From contig DASWJS010000031.1 of NCBI GenBank assembly GCA_036397035.1, positions 124,001 to 188,000 on the forward strand: a stretch of DNA of 64,000 bases, given 5' to 3'. Origin of the DNA: DASWJS01 sp036397035 (GTDB lineage Bacteria; Actinomycetota; AC-67). A program made the translations under genes and the position numbers. The stretch's first letter is position 1; every line of letters starts with the position of its first letter. This document shows positions 54,742-63,995 of this stretch, in pieces. The notes under the pieces were generated by a model. The model was not told where the DNA came from. It saw nothing but the letters and a program-made list of their open reading frames with translations, and made no database searches.

Positions 54742-55431
54742 ATGAGCAGATGGCTGTGTTGGGGGCTGGCGAGCTTGGGCCTTGTTCTCGGGGCCTGCTC
54801 GGATGGTGCTCGGGAGTTCGTTTCACCCATGGCCGTGTCCGGGGTTCCGGTTCGCTCTCGGAGCGATCTGCACGATGGCCGCTACTTCATGAAGCTGCGG
54901 CAAACGGTGCCGGGACTCGCTCACGATGAGCAGGTGGCTGCCGCACGGCAAGGGAGTCTCGTTGAACCGGCCGAGTCAATTGTGGAATTCACCTTCTTGA
55001 TCGAGGACGGCGTCGTGGTGGAGGCTGAGTCACGGATTTGGATATTGCCAGAGATGAGACTTTGGTCCTCGACCGTTGCCGCCGGGGACGGAGTCGTCCT
55101 TCTGCATCACGCAGCCTGCGAGAGAACGACTCTCGGCACACCCCCCTCTACAACCGAGGACCTCCTCCTCGACTTTGGTGGTCCGGTTCGCCCATACAAG
55201 TCGTACGGGTTTGTGCCATTGGAGAAGTTCGAGGGAAGTTCTGCGTCGCGTCGTGTGCTCAAGCCGGGCCCTGTAGAGTATGAGTTCGTGACCGTCGGCC
55301 GGGATCGAGGGACCTACACTTCCAGAACGGAAGGTGGCGACGTGCTGTTCGTTCAGCAGCGACTCCAGTTCGATCAAATCGAAGTCGAGGCAGGCAAGCT
55401 CGATGTGGACGGGTTGCACTGTTGGGAGTAG
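54742..55431 (+). CDS. Lipoprotein of unknown function
   Basis: 229 residues. Lipobox LGLVLGAC with the lipid-carrying cysteine at residue 19. The exported part is acidic and beta-rich, with two more cysteines (AACER and LHCWE near the end). No recognised domain. ATG 54742 preferred to TTG 54721. It ends inside the first codons of the ABC ATPase gene, so it is likely cotranscribed with it. Confidence 0.75.
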   Translation: MSRWLCWGLASLGLVLGACSDGAREFVSPMAVSGVPVRSRSDLHDGRYFMKLRQTVPGLAHDEQVAAARQGSLVEPAESIVEFTFLIEDGVVVEAESRIWILPEMRLWSSTVAAGDGVVLLHHAACERTTLGTPPSTTEDLLLDFGGPVRPYKSYGFVPLEKFEGSSASRRVLKPGPVEYEFVTVGRDRGTYTSRTEGGDVLFVQQRLQFDQIEVEAGKLDVDGLHCWE

Positions 55432-56186
55432 CTGCGAATCCCAGCGATGAAAGGCAACCCGGAAGCCCGGCCCCTGTCAGACTTGATGCTGACGATGCGG
55501 TACGAGTCCAGAATCTGACCAAACGCTATGGCGCGACGCGTGCGCTGGATGGCGTAAGCCTCTCCGTGCCTGCCGGGAGCATTTTCGGGTTGGTCGGGCC
55601 CAACGGCGCCGGAAAGACGACTCTGATCAAGACCCTAGTCGGCTTGGCCCGCGCCGATGAAGGAGAAGCTCATCTCCTCGGGTATCCAGTGCCCCACACT
55701 CTGGTGCAGGCGCTTCCGCGTGTCGGCGTCATGCTCGACGTCCCTGGTTTCTATCCGCGTCTGTCGCTGCGGTCGAATCTTCGGATGCTCGCGGAGGGGC
55801 TGAGCCCCGGCGAGGTCGACGGAGCGCTCAACACGGTCGGGCTGCTTGAACGCGCTGGCAGCAAGGTGCGCACGTTGTCACACGGCATGCGCCAGCGTCT
55901 CGCCTGCGCGGCGGCGCTCATTCGCGACCCGGCGCTGCTCATCATGGACGAACCCTTCAACGGGCTCGACCCTCCGACGGTCAGGGACCTTCGCCAACTC
56001 CTCGCCGAGCGCGGTGCGCGCGGAAAGACCGTGTTCATCTCGAGTCACCAACTCGAGGAACTCGAAAAGCTCTGCTCGCACGTCGCCGCCATCCAGCGCG
56101 GCCGCGTGGTGGCAGCGATCGCGTTGTCGGAGCTAGGCGGGACGTCGCTCGAGGATTGGTTCTTTGGGCTGGAGGGGTGGCATTGA
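55422..56186 (+). CDS. ABC transporter ATP-binding protein
   Basis: 254 residues; Walker A GLVGPNGAGKTTLIK, signature LSHGMRQRLACAAALI (LSHGMRQ in place of LSGGQ), Walker B LLIMDEPFNGLDP and switch His in SSHQLEELE. It is the ABC-2 type (CcmA/NatA-like) used for export of drugs, lantibiotics or lipids. TTG 55422 is the only plausible start, overlapping the lipoprotein gene by 10 nt; start confidence is low. Stop overlaps the permease start (TTGA). Confidence 0.9.
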   Translation: MGVAANPSDERQPGSPAPVRLDADDAVRVQNLTKRYGATRALDGVSLSVPAGSIFGLVGPNGAGKTTLIKTLVGLARADEGEAHLLGYPVPHTLVQALPRVGVMLDVPGFYPRLSLRSNLRMLAEGLSPGEVDGALNTVGLLERAGSKVRTLSHGMRQRLACAAALIRDPALLIMDEPFNGLDPPTVRDLRQLLAERGARGKTVFISSHQLEELEKLCSHVAAIQRGRVVAAIALSELGGTSLEDWFFGLEGWH

Positions 56187-57097
56187 GGTTTTGGCATCTG
56201 GTCTTCTCAGATGTCCGGAGGCTGCTTTCGCGCCGCATGGTCCTCGTCGTCGTGCTGGCCGGGATTGGGCTCGTTGTGGCGCAGGCAATCAGCAATTACG
56301 AGCTGCTCCCGGCGGCGCAGACTCGCTTTGCCGATTACGACCATCTCCTCCAAGGCGGATCCATCACCGCGGACCAGCACGAGCAGTTCGTGGCCGCCAA
56401 CACGACGGAGATCGAGAGGTTGGAGGCGACGCTTGATCCGGCCGCGTACGGGGGGCTTTCCGCTCGATTTGCGGGCAGCGCTGTCGGCGTGCTGCTGGCG
56501 GTCTTCATGGCGGCGGCGTTCGTCGGGGCGGAGTTCCGGTGGGGGTACTGGTCGATGCTCCTGGTACGTGAGCCCCGTCGTCACCGTCTGCTGGCATCAA
56601 AGCTCGTTACGATCGCCATGGCGACCATCGTGCTCGCGACGATCCTCGTCGCAGCCGGATATGTCGCGGGCTTGATACTTGCAGCCCTGCACGACGTACC
56701 GGCTGCGTCGGGCTCCGGATTCGGGGCCGTCATGGCCGCGCTGCCTCGGGCCTGGATCCCCGCCCTGCTCTACGCGGTGATCGCAACCGTCGGATCGATC
56801 GTCGCCCGGTCGTCGCTCGCCGGCGTGGGAACGGCAGGCGGGCTCATCATGGCCGACGGCCTTCTGCTGAGCGACATCGGCGTTTTCGGGAACGTTTCTC
56901 CCGTGCATCGAGTAGCCAATCTGGTCGAAGTCTCCCAATCGCCTGTTCGTTCGGTGATCTGGTTTCCCGGCGGCGGCTTTCCCGCCGGAGGGATCGCTGC
57001 CGCGGACGTGGCTGTCCTCTTCGGTTGGGCCGCGGTGGCGGTCTTGGGAGCCGTCCTAGTCGTCCGGCGAACGGAGTACGGGCGGCAGTCGGACTAG
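56183..57097 (+). CDS. ABC-2 type transporter permease
   Basis: 304 residues from TTG 56183, chosen because GGAGGG lies ~7 nt upstream and the overlap with the ATPase stop is 4 bp (TTGA). Six membrane helices: one at ~16-35, a long extracellular loop (45-95), then SAVGVLLAVFMAAAFVGAEF, VTIAMATIVLATILVAAGYV and later helices, ending with a short basic tail (VVRRTEYGRQSD). The long first loop is typical of NatB/GldF-like exporters. Partner of the adjacent ATPase. Confidence 0.87.
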   Translation: MRFWHLVFSDVRRLLSRRMVLVVVLAGIGLVVAQAISNYELLPAAQTRFADYDHLLQGGSITADQHEQFVAANTTEIERLEATLDPAAYGGLSARFAGSAVGVLLAVFMAAAFVGAEFRWGYWSMLLVREPRRHRLLASKLVTIAMATIVLATILVAAGYVAGLILAALHDVPAASGSGFGAVMAALPRAWIPALLYAVIATVGSIVARSSLAGVGTAGGLIMADGLLLSDIGVFGNVSPVHRVANLVEVSQSPVRSVIWFPGGGFPAGGIAAADVAVLFGWAAVAVLGAVLVVRRTEYGRQSD

Positions 57098-57171
57098 CAG
57101 GCGACCGAAAACGCCCGCGGGGAATGAGCGAGTAGGCTCCTCGGGAAGACGGAGCGGGCGAACGGAGGATT

Positions 57172-58482
57172 GTGCCGTTCTTGGATCGCCGTGACGCAGG
57201 GCGGCGCCTCGGCAGGGCGCTCGGGCATCTGCGAGCCGATCACCCGGTCGTGGTGGGGCTCCCGCGCGGAGGCATTCCCGTCGCGGCCGAGGTCGCGCGA
57301 GAGCTGGACGCGCCCCTCGACGTGCTCGTCGTCCGGAAACTGGGGTGCCCGTGGCAGCCGGAGCTGGCGATGGGCGCCGTCGGCGAAGGTGGCGTTCGCG
57401 TCCTGAACGAGGCGCTCGTTGCCGACCTCGGCGTGAGCGAAGCGCAGATCGAGGAGATCGTGAACCGCGAGCGCGCCGAGGTCGAGCGGCGGCTCGCCCG
57501 CTATCGCGGCGACCGGCAGGCGGTGCCGGTCGAGGGGCGAACGGTCATCGTCGTCGACGACGGGATCGCGACCGGATCGACCGCGCGCGCCGCCGTCGAG
57601 GTGCTGCGCCACCGCGGCGCGCGGCGGGTGGTTCTGGCGGTGCCGGTCGCGCCGTCGAGAGGGGTCGAAAGCCTGACGCGCGCCGCCGACGAGTTCGTCG
57701 TGCTGGAGGCGCCCACCGCGTTCTTCGCCGTCGGTCAGTTCTACACCGACTTCGCCCAGACGTCCGACGAGGAGGTGACGGCGCTGCTGGCCGGCTCGGC
57801 TGCGCCGGCTCCCGTCGTTGGTGGAGCGACCGGAACCGCATCGGTCGCGATCGAGTTGCCGGACGCGACCTTGGACGGCGACCTGTCGATGCCGCCCGAT
57901 CCCATCGGCATCGTGGTGTTCGCGCACGGCAGCGGGAGCAGCAGGCTGAGTCCGCGCAACCGGGCCGTCGCGGCCGCGCTCAACGAGGCGCGAATCGCGA
58001 CGCTGCTGCTCGACCTGCTGACGCCAGAGGAAGAACCGGACCGCGCCAACGTCTTCGACGTCGAGTTGCTCGCCGGGCGGCTCGCCGTCGCGACGCGCTG
58101 GCTCCGGGCGCGCGCCGGGATCGCTTCCCTGCCGCTCGGCTATTTCGGCGCCAGCACGGGCGCGGCAGCGGCGCTGTGGGCGGCTGCCGGCCTTCCGGAC
58201 GACGTCGCCGCGGTGGTCTCGCGCGGCGGCCGGCCCGACCTCGCGGGCGAGCGGCTCGGCGAGGTGCGCGCGCCGACGCTGCTCATCGTGGGCGGTGACG
58301 ACGACGCGGTCCTGGCGATGAATCGCCGGGCGCAGCAGGCGTTGCGGTGCCCGAGCGCGCTGGAGGTCGTGCCGCGCGCGACGCACTTGTTCGAAGAGCC
58401 GGGCGCGCTCGACCGCGTCGCCGCGCTCGCCACCGGCTGGTTCGCGCGCCTGTTCAAGGGCGCGGCTCGGCGAGCCGGGTAG
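57172..58482 (+). CDS. Phosphoribosyltransferase-dienelactone hydrolase-like fusion
   Basis: 436 residues. The first half (1-210) is a PRTase with the PRPP loop RTVIVVDDGIATGSTARAA. The second half (~215-436) is an alpha/beta hydrolase: GIVVFAHGSGSSRLSPRN, the nucleophile in YFGASTGAAAAL, TLLIVGGDDD with catalytic Asp, and ATHLFEEPGAL with the His. Mycobacterial proteins of this layout (for example Rv0571c as I recall) lack a defined role. TAGGCT (57133-57138) is a possible -10; GTG 57172 follows GGAGG by 3 nt. Confidence 0.9.
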   Translation: MPFLDRRDAGRRLGRALGHLRADHPVVVGLPRGGIPVAAEVARELDAPLDVLVVRKLGCPWQPELAMGAVGEGGVRVLNEALVADLGVSEAQIEEIVNRERAEVERRLARYRGDRQAVPVEGRTVIVVDDGIATGSTARAAVEVLRHRGARRVVLAVPVAPSRGVESLTRAADEFVVLEAPTAFFAVGQFYTDFAQTSDEEVTALLAGSAAPAPVVGGATGTASVAIELPDATLDGDLSMPPDPIGIVVFAHGSGSSRLSPRNRAVAAALNEARIATLLLDLLTPEEEPDRANVFDVELLAGRLAVATRWLRARAGIASLPLGYFGASTGAAAALWAAAGLPDDVAAVVSRGGRPDLAGERLGEVRAPTLLIVGGDDDAVLAMNRRAQQALRCPSALEVVPRATHLFEEPGALDRVAALATGWFARLFKGAARRAG

Positions 58483-58586
58483 CGCGCTGCACGAGCACGT
58501 CGGTGGTTGCGTCAGGTCGATCCTGGACGACCCCGGCGCGAGGCTTTCGCGTACGGTGGAGCGTCGTCTTGGGAGGAGGGATTGCC

Positions 58587-59381
58587 ATGGCCGAAGCACA
58601 GACCCCGGTTCCCGGCGGAAAGGTTCGCTGGACCCGCCTGGCGGCGCTGGGATTCGCCTTTGCCGCCGCCGCGCCGCTCGTCATGCTGATCGCGGGAGCG
58701 GCCTTCGGGCTGGACCTCGCCGACGCCGTGTTCCTCGTCATGCCGATTGCCCTGTACGCGCTCCTCGCCTTCCTCGTGTGGCGATTCGGAACGTGGGCGA
58801 AGGTCGTCGCGAACATCCTCGGCCTGCTCGGCGCGCTCGGATTCTTCTGGCTGATCTTCGGGCTGTTCGAGCCTGGGAGCTTCTTCGACTTCGTTCCCGG
58901 CGTGCTGTTCCTGCCCGGCGTCGTGATGGGCGTCGTGTCCTCGATCGGGGCGATCGTGGCGCAGGGGCGCGGGCATCGGACGATGAGAGCCGAGGGCGGA
59001 GAGGCGCGTGGCATCCGGATCGCGCTCACGGTCGTGGCGGCGCTGACGATCCTGTCGGGCGTCCTGACGGTTGCCATGCGTTCCAGCGCCGACGCCAGCG
59101 TCGCGGACGAACGGGTCGCGATGAAGAACTTCGCATTCGCGCCGGAGGAGTTCTCCGTCGCGGGCGGCTCGACGATCTACGTCGGCAACGAGGACCCGTT
59201 CCTGCACACCTTCACCGTCGACGAACTCGGCATCGATGAGAGGTTCACGGTCGGCACCTCCAGGCTCATCACGGTCCCCGCCGAGCCCGGCACGTACGTC
59301 TTCTACTGCACCCCGCACAGCGACCCCGACTCACCCGACCCCGACGACGACGACATGGCGGGCCGCCTCACCGTGACCTGA
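58587..59381 (+). CDS. Membrane protein with C-terminal cupredoxin
   Basis: 264 residues from ATG 58587 (GGGAGGAGGG upstream). About five membrane helices (~19-40, 44-66, 71-92, 101-125, 145-163) and an exported C-terminal domain whose copper ligands fit the blue-copper set: His207 (FLHTF), Cys241 (FYCTPH), His244 and Met257. It looks like a membrane-bound electron carrier or copper-sensing protein. TACGGT (58552-58557) may be its -10. No cytochrome or oxidase gene is near. Confidence 0.85.
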   Translation: MAEAQTPVPGGKVRWTRLAALGFAFAAAAPLVMLIAGAAFGLDLADAVFLVMPIALYALLAFLVWRFGTWAKVVANILGLLGALGFFWLIFGLFEPGSFFDFVPGVLFLPGVVMGVVSSIGAIVAQGRGHRTMRAEGGEARGIRIALTVVAALTILSGVLTVAMRSSADASVADERVAMKNFAFAPEEFSVAGGSTIYVGNEDPFLHTFTVDELGIDERFTVGTSRLITVPAEPGTYVFYCTPHSDPDSPDPDDDDMAGRLTVT

Positions 59382-59384
59382 CCG

Positions 59385-61910
59385 TCACTCGTGGCTGATC
59401 GCGGCGAGCACGTCGAGCCGGGCCGCGCGGCGTGCGGGGCCGACCGCGGCCACGACGCCGGCGATGCCGGCGGAGAACAGGAAGACGACCAGTTGCCCGC
59501 CGGGAATCGAGAGCGTCGTGATGCCTTCGTCGGCGAGCGCGCGCACCAGGATCGTGCCGAACACGAGCCCGATCCCGAGGCCGAGCAGCCCGCCGATCAG
59601 CGCGATCAGCACGGACTCCCAGCGGATCATGCGGCGCGTCTGCCGGCGACTCATGCCGACCGCGCGCAGGAGTCCCAGCTCGCGCGTGCGTTCGAAGACG
59701 CTCAGCGCGAGCGTGTTCACGATGCCGAGCAGCGCGATCAGAATCGCCAGCCCGAGCAATGCGTTGATCAGACCGAGCAATTGGTCGATCTGCCGCTCTT
59801 GCTCTGCGCGCAGCTCGCCCTGGTCGAGCACCTCGACGTTGGGGAAGTCGTCGGTGACGCTCTCGATGGCCGCGCGCGCGTCGCCGGGCTCGGTCTTGAC
59901 GAACACCAGGGAGTGAAGGCGTGAGGTGTACAGCTCTTCGTAGGTCTCCATGGAGATGATTCGCTCACCGAGCATGCCGTTCTGCGTGAAGGTGCCGGCG
60001 ACGGTCAGGTCGCGCACCCCGGCCGCCGGGAAGCGCATCGGCATCGGCTCGCCCGGCTCGACGCCGGTCGACTCCGCGAGGCTTTCGTGGATCAGCACGC
60101 CCTCGCCGGTCGCCAGTCGCTCCAGCGCGCCGGGCTCGGCGCCGAGTCCGACAACGTCCTCGACGCGGGCGGGATCCACCGCGGACAGGAACTGACTCAT
60201 CGTCGAGCCGGGCTCGCGGAACTCCGCGTAGACGACCGGGACGGCGGCGGCGATCTCGTCCGCCGCGTCCAGCTCTTCTGCGACGGTGTTGCTGAAGCCC
60301 GCGAACTGCGTGGTCGATTGCAGGACGAAGTCGGCCCGCAGCGACTGCTCGATCAGGGCGCCGACCGACGCCTTCACCGACGAGCCCATCACCGAGAACG
60401 TGGCGACGAGCGCGAGCCCGATCATCAGCGCGGCCGACGTGGACGCGGTGCGACGGGGATTGCGCGAGGCGTTGTTGCGTCCGAGGCGCCCCGCGACGCC
60501 GCTCATTCGCGGGAGCGGCGCCCCGAGGAAGCGGCTGAGCGGACGTGCCGTGAGGGGCGACAACGTGGTCACGCCGAGGAAGGTCGCGAACACGCCTCCT
60601 CCGACGGACGCCAGCCCGCCGGTGTCGCCCAGCAGTCCGAGCATCACGAGCCCGACGCCGATCGCGACCACCACGCCGCCGGTCACGAGGCGCACGCCGA
60701 CGCCGAGCGGCCGGACGCCGTCGGACTCGCGCAGGGCCTCCATCGGCGTGACGTGCGCCGCCCGGCGGGCGGGAAGGACCGACGCGACGAGCGTGATGAC
60801 GATGCCGACCGCCGCCGCCGCCCAGATCGTGCGCGGGAGCACTTGCAACGACGTGCTCGGCAGGTCGATCCCGAACCCCTCCAGGAGCGCGCGCAGCCCC
60901 GCGGCCACGAGCACGCCGAAGCCAAGGCCGATCGCGGCGGCCACGACGCCGGTCAGGAACGCTTCGGCGAGCACCGATCGCGTGACCTGCGCGCCGCTCG
61001 CGCCGAGCGCCCGCAGCAGGCCCAGCTCGCGCGTTCGCTGCGCGATCAGGATGCTGAAGGTGTTGAAGATGATGAAGGCGCCGACGAATAGCGCGACGCC
61101 TGCGAAAACCAGCAACGCGGTGCGAAAGAAGCCGAGCCCTTCCTGGATCGTCTCGGCTTGCTCTTGCCCGGCCTCCGCGGCCGTGATCGCCTGGGTCTCG
61201 TCGGGAAGGATCCCGGCCACGCGCGCCTGCAGCTCGCGCGCGGTGACGCCCTGGGCCGCGCGGATGCTGATCGCGTCGAAGCCGCCCTTCGCGCCGAGCA
61301 CGCGCTGTGCCGTCCGCAGGTCGAAGACGGCGAGCGTCGCGCCGCCCAGGTTGTCCGCGCTGCCGAAGCCGGCGATGCCGACCACCTCGAACTCCTCCGG
61401 CGGTCCCTCGAAGAGCACCGTCACGACGTCGCCGACCTCGATCTCGCCGTCGGCGGCCGTCGTGACGTCGACGGCAACCTCGCCGTCCCGTTCGGGGTTG
61501 CGCCCCTCGCGGATCGTCAGGACCTGGAACGAAGGGTGCCGGGACGCCGACACGCCGAGCGTCGGCGGTCCCATCCTGCCGATCGGCTCGCCGTCGGGGG
61601 CGACGATCTGCGCGAAGCCCGAGACTTCGCCCTCGGCGACCGCGACGCCCTCGACGGCGCGGACTTCGTCCAGGAGCGTCTCGGGGACGAGCGGCCGGTC
61701 GTCCGCCGCGGAGATGAAATCGGCCTCGGCGCGGACGATCACGTCGGTGCTCGCCGTCACCTCCGCGAACAGCTCGTCGAACGCGCGGTTCATCGTGTCG
61801 GTCAGCACGTAGGTCCCGGTGACGAAGCCCACGCCCAGGACGACCGCCAGCGTCGTCAGGGCGAGCCGGAACTTGTGCGCGAGGAAGCCGCGGAACGTCG
61901 CCTTCCACAT
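59385..61910 (-). CDS. FtsX/MacB-type ABC permease
   Basis: 841 residues. N-terminal helix (~15-38, FRLALTTLAVVLGVGFVTGTYVL), a large extracellular domain (~45-260), then helices flanking two more loops; the fold repeats (two FtsX domains: FIIFNTFSILIAQRTRELGLLRALGASG and IVNTLALSVFERTRELGLLRAVGMSR). This is the double-FtsX LolE-like type. With the upstream ATPase it forms an exporter or a mechanotransmission complex. The coding end lies 4 nt from the convergent cupredoxin gene. Confidence 0.93.
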   Translation of the reverse strand: MWKATFRGFLAHKFRLALTTLAVVLGVGFVTGTYVLTDTMNRAFDELFAEVTASTDVIVRAEADFISAADDRPLVPETLLDEVRAVEGVAVAEGEVSGFAQIVAPDGEPIGRMGPPTLGVSASRHPSFQVLTIREGRNPERDGEVAVDVTTAADGEIEVGDVVTVLFEGPPEEFEVVGIAGFGSADNLGGATLAVFDLRTAQRVLGAKGGFDAISIRAAQGVTARELQARVAGILPDETQAITAAEAGQEQAETIQEGLGFFRTALLVFAGVALFVGAFIIFNTFSILIAQRTRELGLLRALGASGAQVTRSVLAEAFLTGVVAAAIGLGFGVLVAAGLRALLEGFGIDLPSTSLQVLPRTIWAAAAVGIVITLVASVLPARRAAHVTPMEALRESDGVRPLGVGVRLVTGGVVVAIGVGLVMLGLLGDTGGLASVGGGVFATFLGVTTLSPLTARPLSRFLGAPLPRMSGVAGRLGRNNASRNPRRTASTSAALMIGLALVATFSVMGSSVKASVGALIEQSLRADFVLQSTTQFAGFSNTVAEELDAADEIAAAVPVVYAEFREPGSTMSQFLSAVDPARVEDVVGLGAEPGALERLATGEGVLIHESLAESTGVEPGEPMPMRFPAAGVRDLTVAGTFTQNGMLGERIISMETYEELYTSRLHSLVFVKTEPGDARAAIESVTDDFPNVEVLDQGELRAEQERQIDQLLGLINALLGLAILIALLGIVNTLALSVFERTRELGLLRAVGMSRRQTRRMIRWESVLIALIGGLLGLGIGLVFGTILVRALADEGITTLSIPGGQLVVFLFSAGIAGVVAAVGPARRAARLDVLAAISHE

Positions 61911-61913
61911 GGC

Positions 61914-62684
61914 TCAGCCGCCGAGCACCTTCATCGTGTCCAAGACCCCTTCGGCGGTGGGCGATGCGACCTCGTCGACGATGCGGCCGTCCACGAGGAA
62001 CACCACGCGGTCGGTGTGGGCCGCCGCGTTCGGGTCGTGGGTCACCATCACGATCGTCTGTCCCAGCTCGGCGACCGCCCGCGCGAGGAACTCCAGCAGC
62101 TCGGTACCGGTCTTGGAGTCAAGGTTGCCGGTGGGCTCGTCGGCGAACACGACGTCGGGCCTGCCGGCGAGCGCGCGCGCCGCGGCCACGCGCTGCTGCT
62201 GGCCGCCCGACAGTTCCGCGGGCTTGTGCCCGAGGCGGTCGCGGATGCCGATCGTGTCGATCACGGTGTCGAGCCATTCGCCCTCCGGCTCGCGCCCCGC
62301 GATGTCCATCGGCAGCGTGATGTTCTCCAGCGCGCTCAGCGTGGGGACCAGGTTGTAGGCCTGGAAGACGAACCCCACGCGGTCGCGCCGAAGCCGGGTC
62401 AGGTCCTTGTCGCGGAGCGATCCGAGTTCCGTGTCGCCGATGTAGGTCGTCCCGGTCGTCAGCGTGTCGAGTCCGGCCATGCAATGCAGCAGCGTGGACT
62501 TGCCCGAGCCGGACGGGCCCATGATCGCGGTGAACCGGGCCCGCTCGAACGCGACGGTCACCCCGTCGAGCGCGCGCACGGCCGTGTGCCCTTGGCCGTA
62601 GACCTTGACCGCCCCGTCTGCGCGCGCCGCGACGTCCCGGGCATGCTCGGCGATCTTCTGGTCTTGTTCGGTCGGGTCGCCCAT
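61914..62684 (-). CDS. ABC ATPase of the MacB/LolD type
   Basis: 256 residues from ATG 62684 (AGGTGG 5 nt upstream). Walker A IMGPSGSGKSTLLH, the Q-loop AYNLVPTLSALENI, signature LSGGQQQRVAAARALAGRP, Walker B VVFADEPTGNLDSKT and VTHDPNAAA. The LolD/MacB subgroup is clear from DEPTGNLDS. It begins 3 nt after... the permease start is 4 nt after its stop, so the two are one operon. A frame extension to GTG 62693 is possible. Confidence 0.93.
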   Translation of the reverse strand: MGDPTEQDQKIAEHARDVAARADGAVKVYGQGHTAVRALDGVTVAFERARFTAIMGPSGSGKSTLLHCMAGLDTLTTGTTYIGDTELGSLRDKDLTRLRRDRVGFVFQAYNLVPTLSALENITLPMDIAGREPEGEWLDTVIDTIGIRDRLGHKPAELSGGQQQRVAAARALAGRPDVVFADEPTGNLDSKTGTELLEFLARAVAELGQTIVMVTHDPNAAAHTDRVVFLVDGRIVDEVASPTAEGVLDTMKVLGG

Positions 62685-62768
62685 CACGTCCACCTACCGA
62701 GGCGGAGAGCACCCGGGGCTACGCGATCCGTCGCCTCGGCACGCGGATCGAAAGCCCGCGACGCATCG

Positions 62769-63938
62769 TCACGGCATGGACCAGTTACTCCCTGCGCCAT
62801 CGTTGCCGGCGGTCGCAAGGCGTGGAAGGTTCTGGTTCGTGCACTGATCCTCCGCTTCGGTTTGGTCTGCGAGAGTGTAGGGGAGGATCTCTCCATTGAT
62901 ATACCCCTGCTTTAGCGTGCCGGTGCCTCGCTTGTCGGTATCGTTGTACTTGAACCAGTTGTCGTACGACGCGCACTCCACATGGCCGTCGGCCGGATTG
63001 ACACTGAACCAGTCGAGGAGGAACGCCTTCTTGCCGGCCCGGTGGAAGCCGTTGTGATGGAACATGTTGCCATCTGACCCGTCTCGCACCTTCAGTGCCG
63101 CGCCGGTGACCCATTCGATGTTGTTTTGGAAGACGACGTTATCGTCGCTGTTGTGCTGGACATAGAGGGCGTGGATGTGCCCGTCCCACTCGATGCACGC
63201 CCCGGCGGCGTTCGTTGTCTTACACGCATTCTCGATCCGCTTGAAGTAGTTGTAGCCCACCGTGTTGTCCGACGAGCGCCTGAGAGAGATAGCGCCATAC
63301 CCGTGGTCGGCATCGTCGGACTGCTTGTTCCCAAGATCAATGAAACTCATGTTGTAGATTCCGTTGCCCGTCGGCTGATGTCCCGCTCTGTTATTGGAGG
63401 ACGATGTGCTCACTCCTTCGAAGTAGATCCCACCCGCCGTATAGTTCCTGACGGTGAGCCCCATGATATGCAAGCCGGTCGCCGTGTTCGTGCTCAAACT
63501 TGGAGCAAACTTGAACCAATAGTTTGACTGCCCGCCGCCCGTGTAGCGAAACTGGGGTCGTTGTCCGGTATAGCGGTCGTTCATGAGGGTCGCCGGGTCC
63601 GCTCCGTACGGCAAGATGTACGTCAGGTAGTTGGGATGATAGTACGTCCATTGAATAGCAGGCGCTTCGTTATCGACGTGATCTCCGTTCGCCGCGTCGA
63701 TGCGAACATAGACCGTCGCCCCCGGCTTGTCGCCAATGAGCCGCGCGTGCGCTTGCGAAAGGGTCTTCACCGGGGTGAGTTGCGTGCAGCCGGTGTTCGA
63801 GTCCAGGCCGATCGGGCTCACATACACCGAGTATGTCCCGCCGATAGTGGGACAGATGCTGAGTTGCGCCTGAGCGGGCATGTTCGATGCAAGCGCGAAG
63901 GCGATCAGCAGCAAGGTTGTTGCACGTTGCGGGCGCAT
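62769..63938 (-). CDS. Secreted right-handed beta-helix protein
   Basis: 389 residues from ATG 63938 (GGAGGGAACC upstream). Signal peptide (MRPQRATTLLLIAFALAS to AQAQ). The body has repeats typical of the parallel beta-helix (NTVGYNYFKRIENA, NVVFQNNIEW, NMFHHNGFHRAG), with asparagine ladders. Likely a polysaccharide-binding or -cleaving protein; no catalytic set can be assigned. Cysteines in SICPTIG, TGCTQL, NACKTT and others. Codon use is more AT-rich than that of the transporter genes. Confidence 0.85.
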   Translation of the reverse strand: MRPQRATTLLLIAFALASNMPAQAQLSICPTIGGTYSVYVSPIGLDSNTGCTQLTPVKTLSQAHARLIGDKPGATVYVRIDAANGDHVDNEAPAIQWTYYHPNYLTYILPYGADPATLMNDRYTGQRPQFRYTGGGQSNYWFKFAPSLSTNTATGLHIMGLTVRNYTAGGIYFEGVSTSSSNNRAGHQPTGNGIYNMSFIDLGNKQSDDADHGYGAISLRRSSDNTVGYNYFKRIENACKTTNAAGACIEWDGHIHALYVQHNSDDNVVFQNNIEWVTGAALKVRDGSDGNMFHHNGFHRAGKKAFLLDWFSVNPADGHVECASYDNWFKYNDTDKRGTGTLKQGYINGEILPYTLADQTEAEDQCTNQNLPRLATAGNDGAGSNWSMP

Positions 63939-63965
63939 GAGGTTCCCTCCTGGTCGATGCGGCGA

Positions 63966-63995
63966 ACCGTAACGCGGCAGAAAACCGCTGGTCAA
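63966..63995 (-). promoter_or_regulatory. Promoter of the beta-helix protein
   Basis: On the minus strand TTGACC (63995-63990) and TACGGT (63971-63966) are 18 nt apart, close to the sigma70 pattern. They precede the start at 63938 by 27 nt from the -10. Confidence 0.5.
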
